Assembly: GCA_025128025.1 (NCBI GenBank)
Contig: JAHLYR010000065.1
Location: 95,608-159,607, forward strand
DNA length: 64,000 nucleotides
Source: Synechococcus sp. CS-1330
GTDB taxonomy: Bacteria; Cyanobacteriota; Cyanobacteriia; PCC-6307; Cyanobiaceae
Direction of reading: 5' to 3'
Below are positions 43,254 through 52,312 of the stretch, in pieces. The translations under genes and the position numbers were made by a program. Below the pieces are notes generated by a model. It was not told where the DNA came from. It made no database searches and worked only from the letters and a program-made list of their open reading frames with translations. Numbering within the stretch: the first letter of the stretch is position 1; the number at the start of each line of letters is the position of its first letter.

Positions 43254-44415
43254 GCCCTAAGGGCCGCCACCAACTGAAGGCCGCGACCAGAGCAAAGGCC
43301 AACAGCGAACACCACTGGAAGCGACGATCGACACGATTGATCCGCTCCATCACCACCATTTTCTGATCCTCAGCAGTGACGGAGTAGAGATTCGTACCCC
43401 AAACGAACAAGCCGAACAGGGTCATCGCAATCAGATAACTACAAGCAAACAAATCATCAAGAAGGGTGGAATAGGGTAGCCTTGGCAAACCACTGTGATA
43501 CGACTGTTGCAGAAAGATCAAGGTCAGCAGTGCTGTTGAGGGGATGGCCAGGCGCACGTCGCCAAGCGAGCCTTCGACGGAGGGCGCCATCAACACGATC
43601 GAGTTGATGATCATCAAAGGCAGAACCCAATTGATCAAAGCGGACCACACATTGGTTCGGTACACCATCTCCAGACGCATCTGGGCCATCACGGGTTGGA
43701 ACCAACCGCCAAAGCGGGTCGTGGCGCGGGATAGATAGGGCATGAAACTGGCTCCCCCCCGTTCATAGCCACTGAGGTCGCCAGACTCCCCAACCAGGGC
43801 CCCCATCGGCCGTTCCGGAATCATCCGGATATCGGCATATTTATTGGCCATCCAAGGCTGGCCTGCCTGCAGGATGATCGGCAGGCTGAGAGAGTCAAAT
43901 GGATCACGCCGAAAACTGATGCTGTCGTCGTAAAAGCGGCTGGAAAAGGTATAAAGCTGATAGTTGCGGCCGCCGGAAAGAGCGACGGGGGAGGGTGTGG
44001 CCACCTCGAAGGTCGAATCCCAGGTTTCAATCCGGTTGAGCATTCGCACCAGATCCAGCGGAGTGGTGGCATTAGCCGTCATCAACTCCTGCACGGCGGC
44101 AGGCCACACCAGCCAGAAATGACCATCCGCTGTGAACGTGCGGGAGTTGAGATTCAACTCATAAATCTGATCCACATGAATGCCGCAGCTGATGGTGGGG
44201 TGCTCGAGCACGAGCCGCTCGCTCACCACCACCGGCTGCAAATTGGAAGCATCCCTGCGAGCCCCGGGAGCCAACAGACTGATCAATCCGATCAGCCCCA
44301 GCACCAGCGCAATCCCCCAGACCCAACGCCAACGAACACAACGGATCAAACTCGGCGAGATCCGATGGATCCCGAAGCGCTGCTGCCAGTCTGGCAACGG
44401 TCCATCAGATTGCAT
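43243..44415 (-). CDS. Pentameric ligand-gated ion channel (Cys-loop family) homologue
   Basis: The 390-residue protein has an N-terminal hydrophobic segment (about 31-49), an extracellular beta domain (about 60-245) and four C-terminal helices: M1 about 256-278 with WVLPLMII, M2 about 286-308 with LAIPSTALLTLIFLQQS, M3 about 318-341 and M4 about 366-386. DQIYELNLNSRTFTADGHFW and FRRDPFDSLSLPI match the ligand-binding-domain patterns of this family, the latter equivalent to the F/Y-P-F-D core of the Cys-loop. The paired loop cysteines are absent, as in bacterial members. It is convergent with urtA, overlapping by 11 nt. Ligand and ion unknown. Confidence 0.75.
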   Translation of the reverse strand: MQSDGPLPDWQQRFGIHRISPSLIRCVRWRWVWGIALVLGLIGLISLLAPGARRDASNLQPVVVSERLVLEHPTISCGIHVDQIYELNLNSRTFTADGHFWLVWPAAVQELMTANATTPLDLVRMLNRIETWDSTFEVATPSPVALSGGRNYQLYTFSSRFYDDSISFRRDPFDSLSLPIILQAGQPWMANKYADIRMIPERPMGALVGESGDLSGYERGGASFMPYLSRATTRFGGWFQPVMAQMRLEMVYRTNVWSALINWVLPLMIINSIVLMAPSVEGSLGDVRLAIPSTALLTLIFLQQSYHSGLPRLPYSTLLDDLFACSYLIAMTLFGLFVWGTNLYSVTAEDQKMVVMERINRVDRRFQWCSLLAFALVAAFSWWRPLGLIF

Positions 44416-44490
44416 CCCCAGCCGAATGCATGGGCAGCTGGCCCACTGCTGCAGCCTTTCTAAGCTGGGAGAAGCCCGTGATTTGGCCCA

Positions 44491-45051
44491 ATGACTCTTC
44501 TGCAGGTATTTGGCACCGGCCCAGCCGCATCAGCCTCACCAAACCTCAGCAGCAGTGATCCGGCCGCAATCGCCGCTACCCTGGCGCCAATGGGCATTGG
44601 CTTTGAGCGCTGGCAAGTCCAGGGCGGCTTGGCCCCGGAGGCCGATCCGGCCGCGATCCTGGCCGTCTACGCCACCGAAATCGCTCGAGTGCAGGCCGGT
44701 GGCTCGTACCCCACGGTGGATGCGATTCGCCTCACACCAAACCATCCAGACCGCCAGGCCCTGCGCCAGAAGTTTCTGGCCGAGCACACCCACAGCGAAG
44801 ACGAGGTGCGCTTTTTCGTAGAGGGATGCGGTCTCTTCTGTCTGCACATTAACGATGTGGTGCTGCAGCTGCTCTGCGAAGCGGGCGACTGGATTTCCGT
44901 GCCGGCTGGCACGAAGCACTGGTTTGACATGGGTCCAGAACCCCATTTCTGCGCCCTGCGCTTCTTCGACAACCCCGCAGGCTGGGTGGCCGAATTTACC
45001 GGCGATCAAATCGCCGACCACTACCCACGCCTCGACGAATTAGGCGCTTAG
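44491..45051 (+). CDS. mtnD: Acireductone dioxygenase MtnD
   Basis: MtnD is the cupin dioxygenase of the methionine salvage pathway, yielding the 2-keto acid of methionine. The 186-residue protein carries the metal motif EHTHSEDEVRFFVEG (HxHxxxE) and a later His in VPAGTKHWFDMG. It is encoded 17 kb from the fused mtnB-mtnC gene in this window. Divergent from the ion-channel homologue with 75 bp between starts. Confidence 0.94.
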   Translation: MTLLQVFGTGPAASASPNLSSSDPAAIAATLAPMGIGFERWQVQGGLAPEADPAAILAVYATEIARVQAGGSYPTVDAIRLTPNHPDRQALRQKFLAEHTHSEDEVRFFVEGCGLFCLHINDVVLQLLCEAGDWISVPAGTKHWFDMGPEPHFCALRFFDNPAGWVAEFTGDQIADHYPRLDELGA

Positions 45052-45097
45052 AGTTTGGATTGAAGCTTAAAAGAAAAAGTTAGGGTTTTCTCTCGAA

Positions 45098-46258
45098 ATG
45101 ACATTTCCGGCCAGCCATCTCGCCCCAACTGAGCCCGAGAGGAACAAGGAAGCTGCCAGCCTGATCCGCCAAGTTGGCGATGACCTCAATTTCAGGCTGC
45201 GCCAGCTGCACGAGCAATTGTTGGAGCAGGTTCCTGATGTAGATCGCATCGCCTGCGCTCTCTACGAACCCAGCGATGACATGCTCAAAACCTTTGTGCA
45301 TAGCACTCGCCAAGGCGTAGCCATCAAGGGATATGAGTTTCGCCTTTCCGAAAGTGCCTCCCTCAGCGCCTTAGCAGCTAGCCGTAATATTCGGATTCTG
45401 GATGAAATCGCCGATGTCGTAAATCCTGCCAATCCTCACTCCCAATGGCTCCTAAACGAGGGCTACCGCTCCTCCTTCACGGTGCCCCTATACGAGAGGC
45501 AGGAGTTTATCGGCTTCCTTTTCTACGACTCATTGAAGCCAGCTGCTTTTAGCAAAAAAGTTCAGCGCAGCCTTGAGGTTTATAACACCCTGATCAGCCT
45601 GACAATCTCAAACGAATTAAATTTAGTTCGCTCGATTACCACATCAGCTCAGGTTGCTCGCGAATTTGCCAACCTCCGCGACTTTGAAACCGGCAATCAT
45701 CTTGAGCGCATGGCTCATTACTCATGCCTAATCGCCAGGGAGCTAGCCCCTCGCCACGACTTAAGCGATGAATACATTGAGCACCTTTATTTATTTGCGC
45801 CATTGCATGACATTGGCAAAATCGGCATTCCCGACAGTATTTTGCTTAAGTCCGGCGGTCTAAACCCCGAAGAGCGAGCCCTGATGAATACCCATGTTCA
45901 AAAGGGTATTGACGTGCTGGAGCGCATGATCGGCGAATTCGGACTAGACGCTTTGCCCGACTCCCAGGTGATGCGCAACGTGGTGGCCGGGCACCACGAG
46001 TGTCTCGATGGCAGCGGCTACCCCAATGGGCTTAAAGGCGCCGAGATCGCCCTAGAGGCCAGGATCATCGCCGTCGCCGACATTCTCGACGCCCTCACCA
46101 GTCACCGGCCTTATAAAGAACCCTGGTCTGTGGAGGCGGCCATTGGTGAGCTGGAGCGCTTAGTGGAAAGGGGCAAGATCGATGGCGATTGCGTTCAGGC
46201 CTTGAAGTCCCATCTCCCGGAGGTCAACACCATCCGCGACCGGTTCAAAGACAGCTGA
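45098..46258 (+). CDS. GAF and HD-GYP domain protein (probable c-di-GMP phosphodiesterase)
   Basis: The 386-residue cytoplasmic protein has an N-terminal GAF domain (about residues 20-180; YRSSFTVPLYERQEFIGFLF) and a C-terminal HD-GYP domain (about 190-370). The HD pair lies in FAPLHDIGKIGIPD, the downstream His in AGHHECLDGSGYPNGL, and the GYP motif as GSGYPNG. HD-GYP proteins hydrolyse cyclic di-GMP; the GAF domain could sense a small molecule or bilin, but I see no clear chromophore Cys. The coding region is less GC-rich than its neighbours. Confidence 0.9.
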   Translation: MTFPASHLAPTEPERNKEAASLIRQVGDDLNFRLRQLHEQLLEQVPDVDRIACALYEPSDDMLKTFVHSTRQGVAIKGYEFRLSESASLSALAASRNIRILDEIADVVNPANPHSQWLLNEGYRSSFTVPLYERQEFIGFLFYDSLKPAAFSKKVQRSLEVYNTLISLTISNELNLVRSITTSAQVAREFANLRDFETGNHLERMAHYSCLIARELAPRHDLSDEYIEHLYLFAPLHDIGKIGIPDSILLKSGGLNPEERALMNTHVQKGIDVLERMIGEFGLDALPDSQVMRNVVAGHHECLDGSGYPNGLKGAEIALEARIIAVADILDALTSHRPYKEPWSVEAAIGELERLVERGKIDGDCVQALKSHLPEVNTIRDRFKDS

Positions 46259-46273
46259 GCTAATGCTCCGGAC

Positions 46274-47206
46274 TTAATGAAGATGGTCAGGCTCTAGCGG
46301 CAGGGGCTCTAACTGGAGGGGCTCAAGCTGCAGGGTCGAATGGTCGATGCCCAGCTGGGCCAACTCAGCTTTTGCTCTATGCAGCAGGGCCATGTCGTCT
46401 ACCTGCTGGGGATCGCGCAGGAGGTGCGCCGTCAGCGCCGTTTGGGAGGTGCTCATGCCCCAAATATGAATGTGATGCACCGCCGCCACCCCTGGCAGCG
46501 CAGCCAAGGTGCGTTCCACCGCATCTCGATCGATGCCTGGCGGGATCCCGTCGAGGCTCACCAGCACCGATTGACGCAGCAGGGTCCAACCGGTCCAGGC
46601 CACGGCCACACCCACGCCTATACCGGTGAATGGATCGAGCCAGTGGATGCCGGTGAACTGAATCAACAGGGCGCTGACCAGCACCGCCGCACTCACCGCC
46701 GCATCGGTGAGCAGGTGCACCACCGCAGCTCGGCGGTTGAGATCGTGGCTGTGGTTGTGGCCAAACAAACGAGCCGAGCCCAGGTTCACCGCAATGCCCA
46801 ACAGGGCCGCCACCGCCACCGGGCCAGGGGTTAGCTCCACCGGCTTGGCCAGTCTTTGCACGCCCTCAACGATCACAACGGCGGATGCCATCAAGATCAA
46901 GGCCGCGTTGATCATCGAAGCCAGCTGGGTGCTACGGCCAAATCCGTAGGTGAATTGCCTGCTGGCGGGCATGGCGCTGAGGCGCTCAGCTCCCCAGCCC
47001 AGCAGCAACCCCGCCACATCGCCGAGGTTGTGCAGGGCATCGCCGATCAGGGCCAAAGAGCCAAAGCCGATGCCAATGGCCAGCTGCAAAGCGGAGAGGC
47101 CGCTGTTGAGCAGCACACTCCAGCGAAAGGCCGCCGGATTGCCATCTCGATGTTCGTGCTGGATGTGACGTGGCAGCCGCTGGCGGCCCACCGCTGGATG
47201 GCTCAT
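46274..47206 (-). CDS. Cation diffusion facilitator exporter
   Basis: The 310-residue CDF protein exports divalent metals such as Zn, Co or Cd. It has six membrane helices with the metal-site motifs ALIGDALHNLGDVAG (HxxxD-type in helix 2) and VVHLLTDAAVSAAVL (HxxxD in helix 5), a His-containing loop FGHNHSHDLN and a C-terminal cytoplasmic domain (VHHIHIWGMSTSQTALTAHL). The tail has short repeats of LEPLQ/LPLEP and ends DHLH. ATG 47206 follows directly the family start; the longer frame would run into the divergent gene. Confidence 0.92.
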   Translation of the reverse strand: MSHPAVGRQRLPRHIQHEHRDGNPAAFRWSVLLNSGLSALQLAIGIGFGSLALIGDALHNLGDVAGLLLGWGAERLSAMPASRQFTYGFGRSTQLASMINAALILMASAVVIVEGVQRLAKPVELTPGPVAVAALLGIAVNLGSARLFGHNHSHDLNRRAAVVHLLTDAAVSAAVLVSALLIQFTGIHWLDPFTGIGVGVAVAWTGWTLLRQSVLVSLDGIPPGIDRDAVERTLAALPGVAAVHHIHIWGMSTSQTALTAHLLRDPQQVDDMALLHRAKAELAQLGIDHSTLQLEPLQLEPLPLEPDHLH

Positions 47207-47264
47207 GGGCTTTTTTAAGGTCGGTTTTGTTGTGCCGTCTGCCGAAACTCTTGGCCAAGATCCC

Positions 47265-48677
47265 ATGCCACGCGGGGCCATTCCCTTCAGAATTGGGCAG
47301 CCTATTTACTGGGCTTTTGCCTTGAGGGATCCCCGTTCTGGCCTGGTTGTGGCACTGGGCAGTTGGCCGGCAGTGGGCAGCTGGCTGGTGCTGGGCCTGC
47401 TATTCGGGTTGGCGATGGGGCCATACCAGGCGCTCTCAGAACTCGGTTTCCGGATACAAGCCGCCCTTTGGCTCTCGGATGACCCCCAATCGCTGCTCGG
47501 CTGCTTGCTGGTATTTGGGGCCACCAGCCTGCTGGTTCTTCTGGCCTGGGGGCCGCTGGCTGGCGGCCGCGGGGGCGGCACCGCGTCGTTGCTCGCTCTC
47601 GATCGCGCCTCCCAGTCCGAAGACAAGGCGGTTGAGCTGCACTGGCTGCAGCAACTCAACCTGGCCACCCAGCTGCGGCGACTGCCCTTGATGTTGCTCA
47701 CCCATCTGGGGGGCCTTTCAGTGGGAGTGGAATCGCCATCAGTGGCTCTGGGTGCCAGCTTGCTGCTGGGGATTCGCCGGCGCTGGCCCCGGTTGCGGCC
47801 CCTGGCCTCTCTTTCGCCCCAGCTATTGGCCGTGATCGGCGGCGCGGCCGGATTGGGGGCAGCGTTTCGCTCGCCCCTGCTGGCCGTTGCCTACGGATTG
47901 GAAGAGCTGGGCCAGCGCAGTGGTCTGCCACTGGTAATGCCGGCCCTGCTGCTGGCAGGTAGCGGCACCCTGGTGGCCACCACCATGGGGCAGCCCGCTC
48001 GCCTGCCTGGCCTGGCGCTGGGTTCCCTGGCAACGGGGGTCTGGGGCTGGGCCGTGCTGCTCACCCTGGTGGGCGCTGCTGCCGGCGCCCTATTCATGCG
48101 TTTGTTGCTGCCGGCGGCGGCTGTGGTGAAGCAATTGCTGGGGCGGCGGCGGCTCCTCGGCGCCTTTGTCCTGGCGGGCTCGCTCAGCGTGCTGGCGCTC
48201 GTCAGTGGCGGCCTGAGTCTCAACGACGGTTCCCTATCGCTGGCTGCTGCGCTTTCTGGCGAAACGGTGGGCTCCCCAGCCATCTGGCTTTGGCGTTTGC
48301 TCTCCAGTGTGCTCAGCCTGGCGCTAGGGGCTCCTGGCGGGCTGATGCACAGCAGCATGACCCTGGGCGCCCTGTTAATCAGTCCGCTACAGGAGCTGCC
48401 AGAACTCAGCAGCAGCGACCTGGCCCAGTTGGCTGCGGTAGGGGCCACGGCTCTGTTCGCCGCTGCCCATGGGGCGCCGCTCTTCTGCGCTGCCTTCGTG
48501 TTCACCCTGCAGGGTGATCTGGCTCTGCTGCCGTTGCTTTTGCTAGTGGCCGCGGTGGCCGCGGCCCTCGGCGAGCGCTGGCGGGGTGAGGGCTGGAACG
48601 AACACCAGGTGCGGATGCTGCTGGAGCAGCAGCCAAGCAGCCCTCAGAACCCCAGCGCGACCCCATCGAGCCGGTGA
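47265..48677 (+). CDS. ClC-family chloride channel/antiporter
   Basis: The protein has about ten or more membrane helices and degenerate ClC filter motifs: LGGLSVGVESPSVALGASLL (cf. GxxxGxEGP) and LGAPGGLMHSSMTLGALL (cf. GxFxP). AAFRSPLLAVAYGLEE corresponds to the helix with the gating Glu region. The frame is open from ATG 47205, but that codon overlaps the divergent CDF start codon, so ATG 47265 (470 aa) is preferred. The 3' end overlaps the ggt gene on the other strand by 34 nt. Chloride or fluoride transport is possible. Confidence 0.8.
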   Translation: MPRGAIPFRIGQPIYWAFALRDPRSGLVVALGSWPAVGSWLVLGLLFGLAMGPYQALSELGFRIQAALWLSDDPQSLLGCLLVFGATSLLVLLAWGPLAGGRGGGTASLLALDRASQSEDKAVELHWLQQLNLATQLRRLPLMLLTHLGGLSVGVESPSVALGASLLLGIRRRWPRLRPLASLSPQLLAVIGGAAGLGAAFRSPLLAVAYGLEELGQRSGLPLVMPALLLAGSGTLVATTMGQPARLPGLALGSLATGVWGWAVLLTLVGAAAGALFMRLLLPAAAVVKQLLGRRRLLGAFVLAGSLSVLALVSGGLSLNDGSLSLAAALSGETVGSPAIWLWRLLSSVLSLALGAPGGLMHSSMTLGALLISPLQELPELSSSDLAQLAAVGATALFAAAHGAPLFCAAFVFTLQGDLALLPLLLLVAAVAAALGERWRGEGWNEHQVRMLLEQQPSSPQNPSATPSSR

Positions 48678-50260
48678 TCCACGCCAGCCTCGAGGCTGGT
48701 GCAGCGGCCTGAGCTATCGCGATTTATGCGCACCATCTGGGCGCCCCCCTTGAAGCTCGCGAAGCCGTAGCAATCACCAAGTTGATGGCCGCAGGCCACC
48801 AGCGCATGGCCCACTTCGGGATTGAACTGCGGATCAATGTGCACCGCACCGCTCTGCATGATCAGCTTGAAGCGGGGGGCATCCACGGCCTGCTGGGGGT
48901 TCATACCTAAATCCAGCGCGTTCACCAGGATCTGCGTTAGCCCCTGGGGATGGGCGTTGCCGCCGATCACACCCATCAGGAATTCAGGCAGCCCATCGCG
49001 CAGCACCATCGCCGGCAGGATCGAATGGCGCGGGCGGTGTCCGGCTGCCAGGGCATTGGGATGGCCCGGTTGGCTGGAAAACTGGGCAGCCCGGTTGTTG
49101 AGCAGCACCCCCGTGTCGCCTGCCACTAGCCCCGAACCGAACGGACCGCAGATGCTGGTCATCAGCGACACGGCGTTACCCTCCCCATCAATGGCGCACA
49201 CGTAGCTGGTGTCGCCTGCATTGGCGCCCTGGGGGCGGGTGGCTTGCCGGGCTAGCGCGCCGATGCGGTTGCGGGCAGCGGCCAGACCGTCCGAGCTGAG
49301 GGCCTGCCCCACCTGCTCCAGCATTGCGGGGGTGGGCTCGCCCACCACATCGATTGCCAGCTCAAAGCCCAGGCGGATCGCTTCAATCTGGTGGTGCAGG
49401 CGCTCTGCTTCATCCATTGAGGCGAGCGGCAGGCCATCGAGGATGCCGAGGGCATGGAGAGCCACCACCCCCTGGCAATTTGGTGGCATGCCCAACACCT
49501 CTCGGCCGCGGTAACCCACGCTGAGGGGCTCCACCCACTCGGCGTGGTGCTGCTGGGCAGCCACGTCGGCCATGGTGGTGGGTACCCCGCCTGCGCTGAT
49601 CGTGGTGGCGATCGCCTCGGCCACGGGGCCTTCGTAGAGGCCCTGGCGCCCCTCCCGGGCAACACGCTCCAGGGTGGCCGCCAGTTGCGGCAGGCGCATC
49701 AGCTGGCCGGGCTGCGGGGCGCTGCGATCGGGCATCAGCAGCTCTCCCAGCTGCATGGGTCCGCTGGGGCCCAGCAATGCGGCGCCAAGGTCCCAGAAGC
49801 CTGCGATCGATTCGCCCACCGGATAGCCCTCCCGGGCGTATGCGATCACCGGTTCCCACAGCTGCTGCAAAGACCAAGAGCCGAAGCGCTCCAGCAGCGC
49901 GCACCAGCCATCCACAGCGCCTGGGATCGTGACGGTGGCGGCACCGTGCTCCGGCATCACCGGCACGGAGCCAATGCGATCGAGGCTGGCGCCGCTCGGG
50001 GCCCGACCGCTGCCATTCAGCCCCAGCACTTTCTGGTCTCTGGCAGACCACACCAAAACCATGGTGTCGCCGCCCAGACCGCTCATCATCGGCTCGGCCA
50101 GTGCCAGCATCCCCGCCATCGCCACGGCTGCATCGGCCGCATTGCCGCCCTGCTCCAGCACCCCCAGGCCCACCCGGGTAACCAGCGGCGAGCTGGAGCT
50201 GGCCATGGCACGCCCGGCAAATACGGGCGAACGCCGATGCAGAAAAGCAGGGCTGACCAT
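48644..50260 (-). CDS. ggt: Gamma-glutamyltransferase
   Basis: The Ntn-hydrolase transfers the gamma-glutamyl group of glutathione. The 538-residue precursor has the self-cleavage and nucleophile site NAGDTSYVCAIDGEGNAV (Thr in DTS), preceded by the large-subunit region (GNAADAAVAMAGMLALAEPM). MMSGLGGDTMVLVW and later FGSGLVAGDTGVLLNN are family blocks. No signal peptide is obvious from ATG 50260, unlike secreted homologues; a cytoplasmic place is likely. Confidence 0.93.
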   Translation of the reverse strand: MVSPAFLHRRSPVFAGRAMASSSSPLVTRVGLGVLEQGGNAADAAVAMAGMLALAEPMMSGLGGDTMVLVWSARDQKVLGLNGSGRAPSGASLDRIGSVPVMPEHGAATVTIPGAVDGWCALLERFGSWSLQQLWEPVIAYAREGYPVGESIAGFWDLGAALLGPSGPMQLGELLMPDRSAPQPGQLMRLPQLAATLERVAREGRQGLYEGPVAEAIATTISAGGVPTTMADVAAQQHHAEWVEPLSVGYRGREVLGMPPNCQGVVALHALGILDGLPLASMDEAERLHHQIEAIRLGFELAIDVVGEPTPAMLEQVGQALSSDGLAAARNRIGALARQATRPQGANAGDTSYVCAIDGEGNAVSLMTSICGPFGSGLVAGDTGVLLNNRAAQFSSQPGHPNALAAGHRPRHSILPAMVLRDGLPEFLMGVIGGNAHPQGLTQILVNALDLGMNPQQAVDAPRFKLIMQSGAVHIDPQFNPEVGHALVACGHQLGDCYGFASFKGGAQMVRINRDSSGRCTSLEAGVDHRLDGVALGF

Positions 50261-50388
50261 GGCTGAACAAATGGTGGAGAAACTTTGACAGGCCCGCCAA
50301 TCAGCAAAGACAGATGTACTGAAATGCTCTGTTGTTTTGGGCAGCGGGGGGTTCGGCTACCAAGAGTTAGGCGAGTTCCTGGGAACGC

Positions 50389-51015
50389 CTAGTGAACATA
50401 TTTAGGGTCATAGATCACCCCCGCCGAGTGCATACGCACCTGGTCAGGGCTGGCCAACTCCCCTTGCAGCGCCTGCGCTTCGGCCAGTGCCAGCTGCTCC
50501 AGCCGCTCCACCGTGGCCTGGCGGCCGTAGCGCTCTTCGCAGAGCAGCCAGTAGAGACCGAAATGGCGCGCTTCGCTGGCCAGCAGCTCGCCATACAGCG
50601 CCCGCAGCTCGGCATCGGGGCTATGGGCCGCCAGCAGGGCCATGCGCTCATGGCTGCGGGCCTCAATCAAGCCAGCCACCAAAAAAGAATCGAGCATGCG
50701 CTGGGGTTCGCCCTTGCGCACCTGGGCCGTGAGGGCCGAGCCGTAGGCCGGGGCCGGCAGGGGGCGCAGAGCTGCGCCGCGCCGTTGCAGCAGCTGCAGC
50801 ACCTGCTCGAAGTGCTCCAACTCCTCCCGTGCCAGAGGACTTAGGGCGGCCGCCAAGCCAACCTCGCTTGGGTAACGGAACATCAACTGCAGGGCTACGC
50901 CGGCAGCCTTGCGCTCGCAGTGGGCGTGGTCAATCAACAGCAGCTCTGGCTGGGCAATCGCCTGCTCCAGCCAAGCGAGGCTGGTGGGGGCCGCCAGCCA
51001 CTTCACCCGGGCCAT
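50389..51015 (-). CDS. miaE: tRNA-(ms2io6A)-hydroxylase MiaE
   Basis: MiaE is a diiron enzyme that hydroxylates the isopentenyl group of A37 in tRNA. The 208-residue ferritin-like protein has the iron-ligand helices DHAHCERKAAGVALQLM, REELEHFEQVLQLL, LIEARSHERMALLA and ASEARHFGLYWLL. ATG 51015 shares its A with the aroQ stop (TGATG). An imperfect 11-bp inverted repeat (50368-50391, TAGGCG-A-GTTCC / GGAACGCCTA) overlaps its stop codon. Confidence 0.93.
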   Translation of the reverse strand: MARVKWLAAPTSLAWLEQAIAQPELLLIDHAHCERKAAGVALQLMFRYPSEVGLAAALSPLAREELEHFEQVLQLLQRRGAALRPLPAPAYGSALTAQVRKGEPQRMLDSFLVAGLIEARSHERMALLAAHSPDAELRALYGELLASEARHFGLYWLLCEERYGRQATVERLEQLALAEAQALQGELASPDQVRMHSAGVIYDPKYVH

Positions 51016-51455
51016 CAAGGCTGAGCTCGCAGGTGGGCCACCAGGCCCTCCAGGGCCAGGGTGTAGCTGAGCGGCCCAAAGCCACAGATCACGCCCACAG
51101 CCTTATCCGCCAGGGTGGAATGGTGCCGAAACGGCTCGCGGGCGTGGGTGTTGCTCAAGTGCAATTCCACGAAGGGAATCGCCACCCCCAGCAGGGCATC
51201 GCGCAGGGCAATTGAGCTGTGGGTGTAAGCGCCTGCATTGATCAAAATGCCATCCACGCTGCCGCGGCCCTCGTGGATGCGATCCACCAGGGCGCCTTCG
51301 TGGTTGCTCTGAAAGCAGCTGAAAGTCGCCCCGAGGGCCTGGGCGCGACTCTCCAGCTCAGCGTTGACCTGATCAAGGGTCTGACTGCCATAAACACCCG
51401 GCTCACGGGTGCCCAGCAGGTTGAGATTGGGACCGTGTAGAGCGAGCAGCTGCAT
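51015..51455 (-). CDS. aroQ: Type II 3-dehydroquinate dehydratase
   Basis: AroQ converts 3-dehydroquinate to 3-dehydroshikimate in aromatic amino acid synthesis. The 146-residue protein starts with [20 protein letters not shown] (catalytic Arg and Tyr) and has the blocks FFQSNHEG-like [36 protein letters not shown] and [15 protein letters not shown] with the catalytic His. Followed at once by miaE with a 1-nt overlap. Confidence 0.97.
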   Translation of the reverse strand: MQLLALHGPNLNLLGTREPGVYGSQTLDQVNAELESRAQALGATFSCFQSNHEGALVDRIHEGRGSVDGILINAGAYTHSSIALRDALLGVAIPFVELHLSNTHAREPFRHHSTLADKAVGVICGFGPLSYTLALEGLVAHLRAQP

Positions 51456-51492
51456 GGAGAAGGTCGGCTGGTAAGTTCTTCGGGTGTGGTTC

Positions 51493-51574
51493 GGGTCGGT
51501 GCCCGAGTGGTTAATGGGGGCGGACTGTAAATCCGCTGGCTCTGCCTACGTTGGTTCAAATCCAACCCGGCCCA
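51493..51574 (+). tRNA. tRNA-Tyr (anticodon GTA)
   Basis: The 82-nt sequence begins GGGTCGGTGCCCGAGTGGTT, has the anticodon loop ACTGTAAAT (anticodon GTA) and a long variable arm as expected for a class II tRNA. The T-arm is GTTGGTTCAAATCCAAC and the acceptor stem closes with CCGGCCC plus A. CCA is not encoded. Confidence 0.96.
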
Positions 51575-51584
51575 CCTTCCACAT

Positions 51585-51656
<72 letters not shown>

Positions 51657-51715
51657 TACAAAGAGAGGGGCTGGCACCGCCCCTCAAGCAAGGTGGTACA
51701 CCAGCTACATCCTGG

Positions 51716-52312
51716 TTGACCCTTCGCTGCCTGATCGTGGAAGACCAGGTCATGTTCCTGCAGCTGCTTTGCAAAATGCTGCAGGGTCTGCCCGGCTTGG
51801 AGGTGGTGGGTACGGCCACTAATTGCCACGACGGCTTTGAAGCCTGTCGCAAACTTCGCCCAGATGCCCTGATCCTCGATCTGGCCCTGCCCGACGGCGA
51901 TGGCCTGGGGGTGGCCCGCTTCCTGCGGCTGCTTCAACCCGAGGCGAAGGCGCTGGTGCTCTCGGCCCAGGCCAGCAGCTTTGTGTGCCCGGAGGAGCTC
52001 GAAGCGATGCTGGTGGGAGTGGTGGATAAAACCTCCACCTACGAAACCCTGCGGGATGTGATCGAGGCCGCCCTGCTGCAAGAGACGCCCCAGGCCGCCG
52101 AATCAAACGGGCCAGTGGCCGCTCTCACCCCACGCCAGCGACAGATCTTCAGCCTGATCGGCCAGGGCCTCAGCAACAAGGCGATCGCCCAAGCCACCGG
52201 GCTGGCAGTTGCCACGGTGGAAACCCACCGCAAGGCCATTGCTCGCCGCCTCAACTGCAGCGGAGCTGAGTTGGTGCGCAGGGCAGCTCTGGATCTGGGC
52301 CCGGTGCCATGA
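51716..52312 (+). CDS. NarL/FixJ-family response regulator
   Basis: The 198-residue protein has a complete receiver domain (CLIVEDQ, phospho-acceptor in ALILDLALPDGDG, LVLSAQ, VVDK) and a LuxR-type HTH (LTPRQRQIFSLIGQGLSNKA, TVETHRKAIARRLNC). The frame is open back through both tRNA genes, so the start must lie after 51656; TTG 51716 fits the family N-terminus LRCLIVED. Its stop overlaps the sensor kinase ATG by 4 nt, making them a likely cognate pair. Confidence 0.92.
   Translation: MTLRCLIVEDQVMFLQLLCKMLQGLPGLEVVGTATNCHDGFEACRKLRPDALILDLALPDGDGLGVARFLRLLQPEAKALVLSAQASSFVCPEELEAMLVGVVDKTSTYETLRDVIEAALLQETPQAAESNGPVAALTPRQRQIFSLIGQGLSNKAIAQATGLAVATVETHRKAIARRLNCSGAELVRRAALDLGPVP

Noticed and set aside
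50368..50391. Imperfect palindrome at the miaE end as a terminator
   Set aside because: Good stem, but no T-tract on either strand and it overlaps the stop codon; left as a note only.
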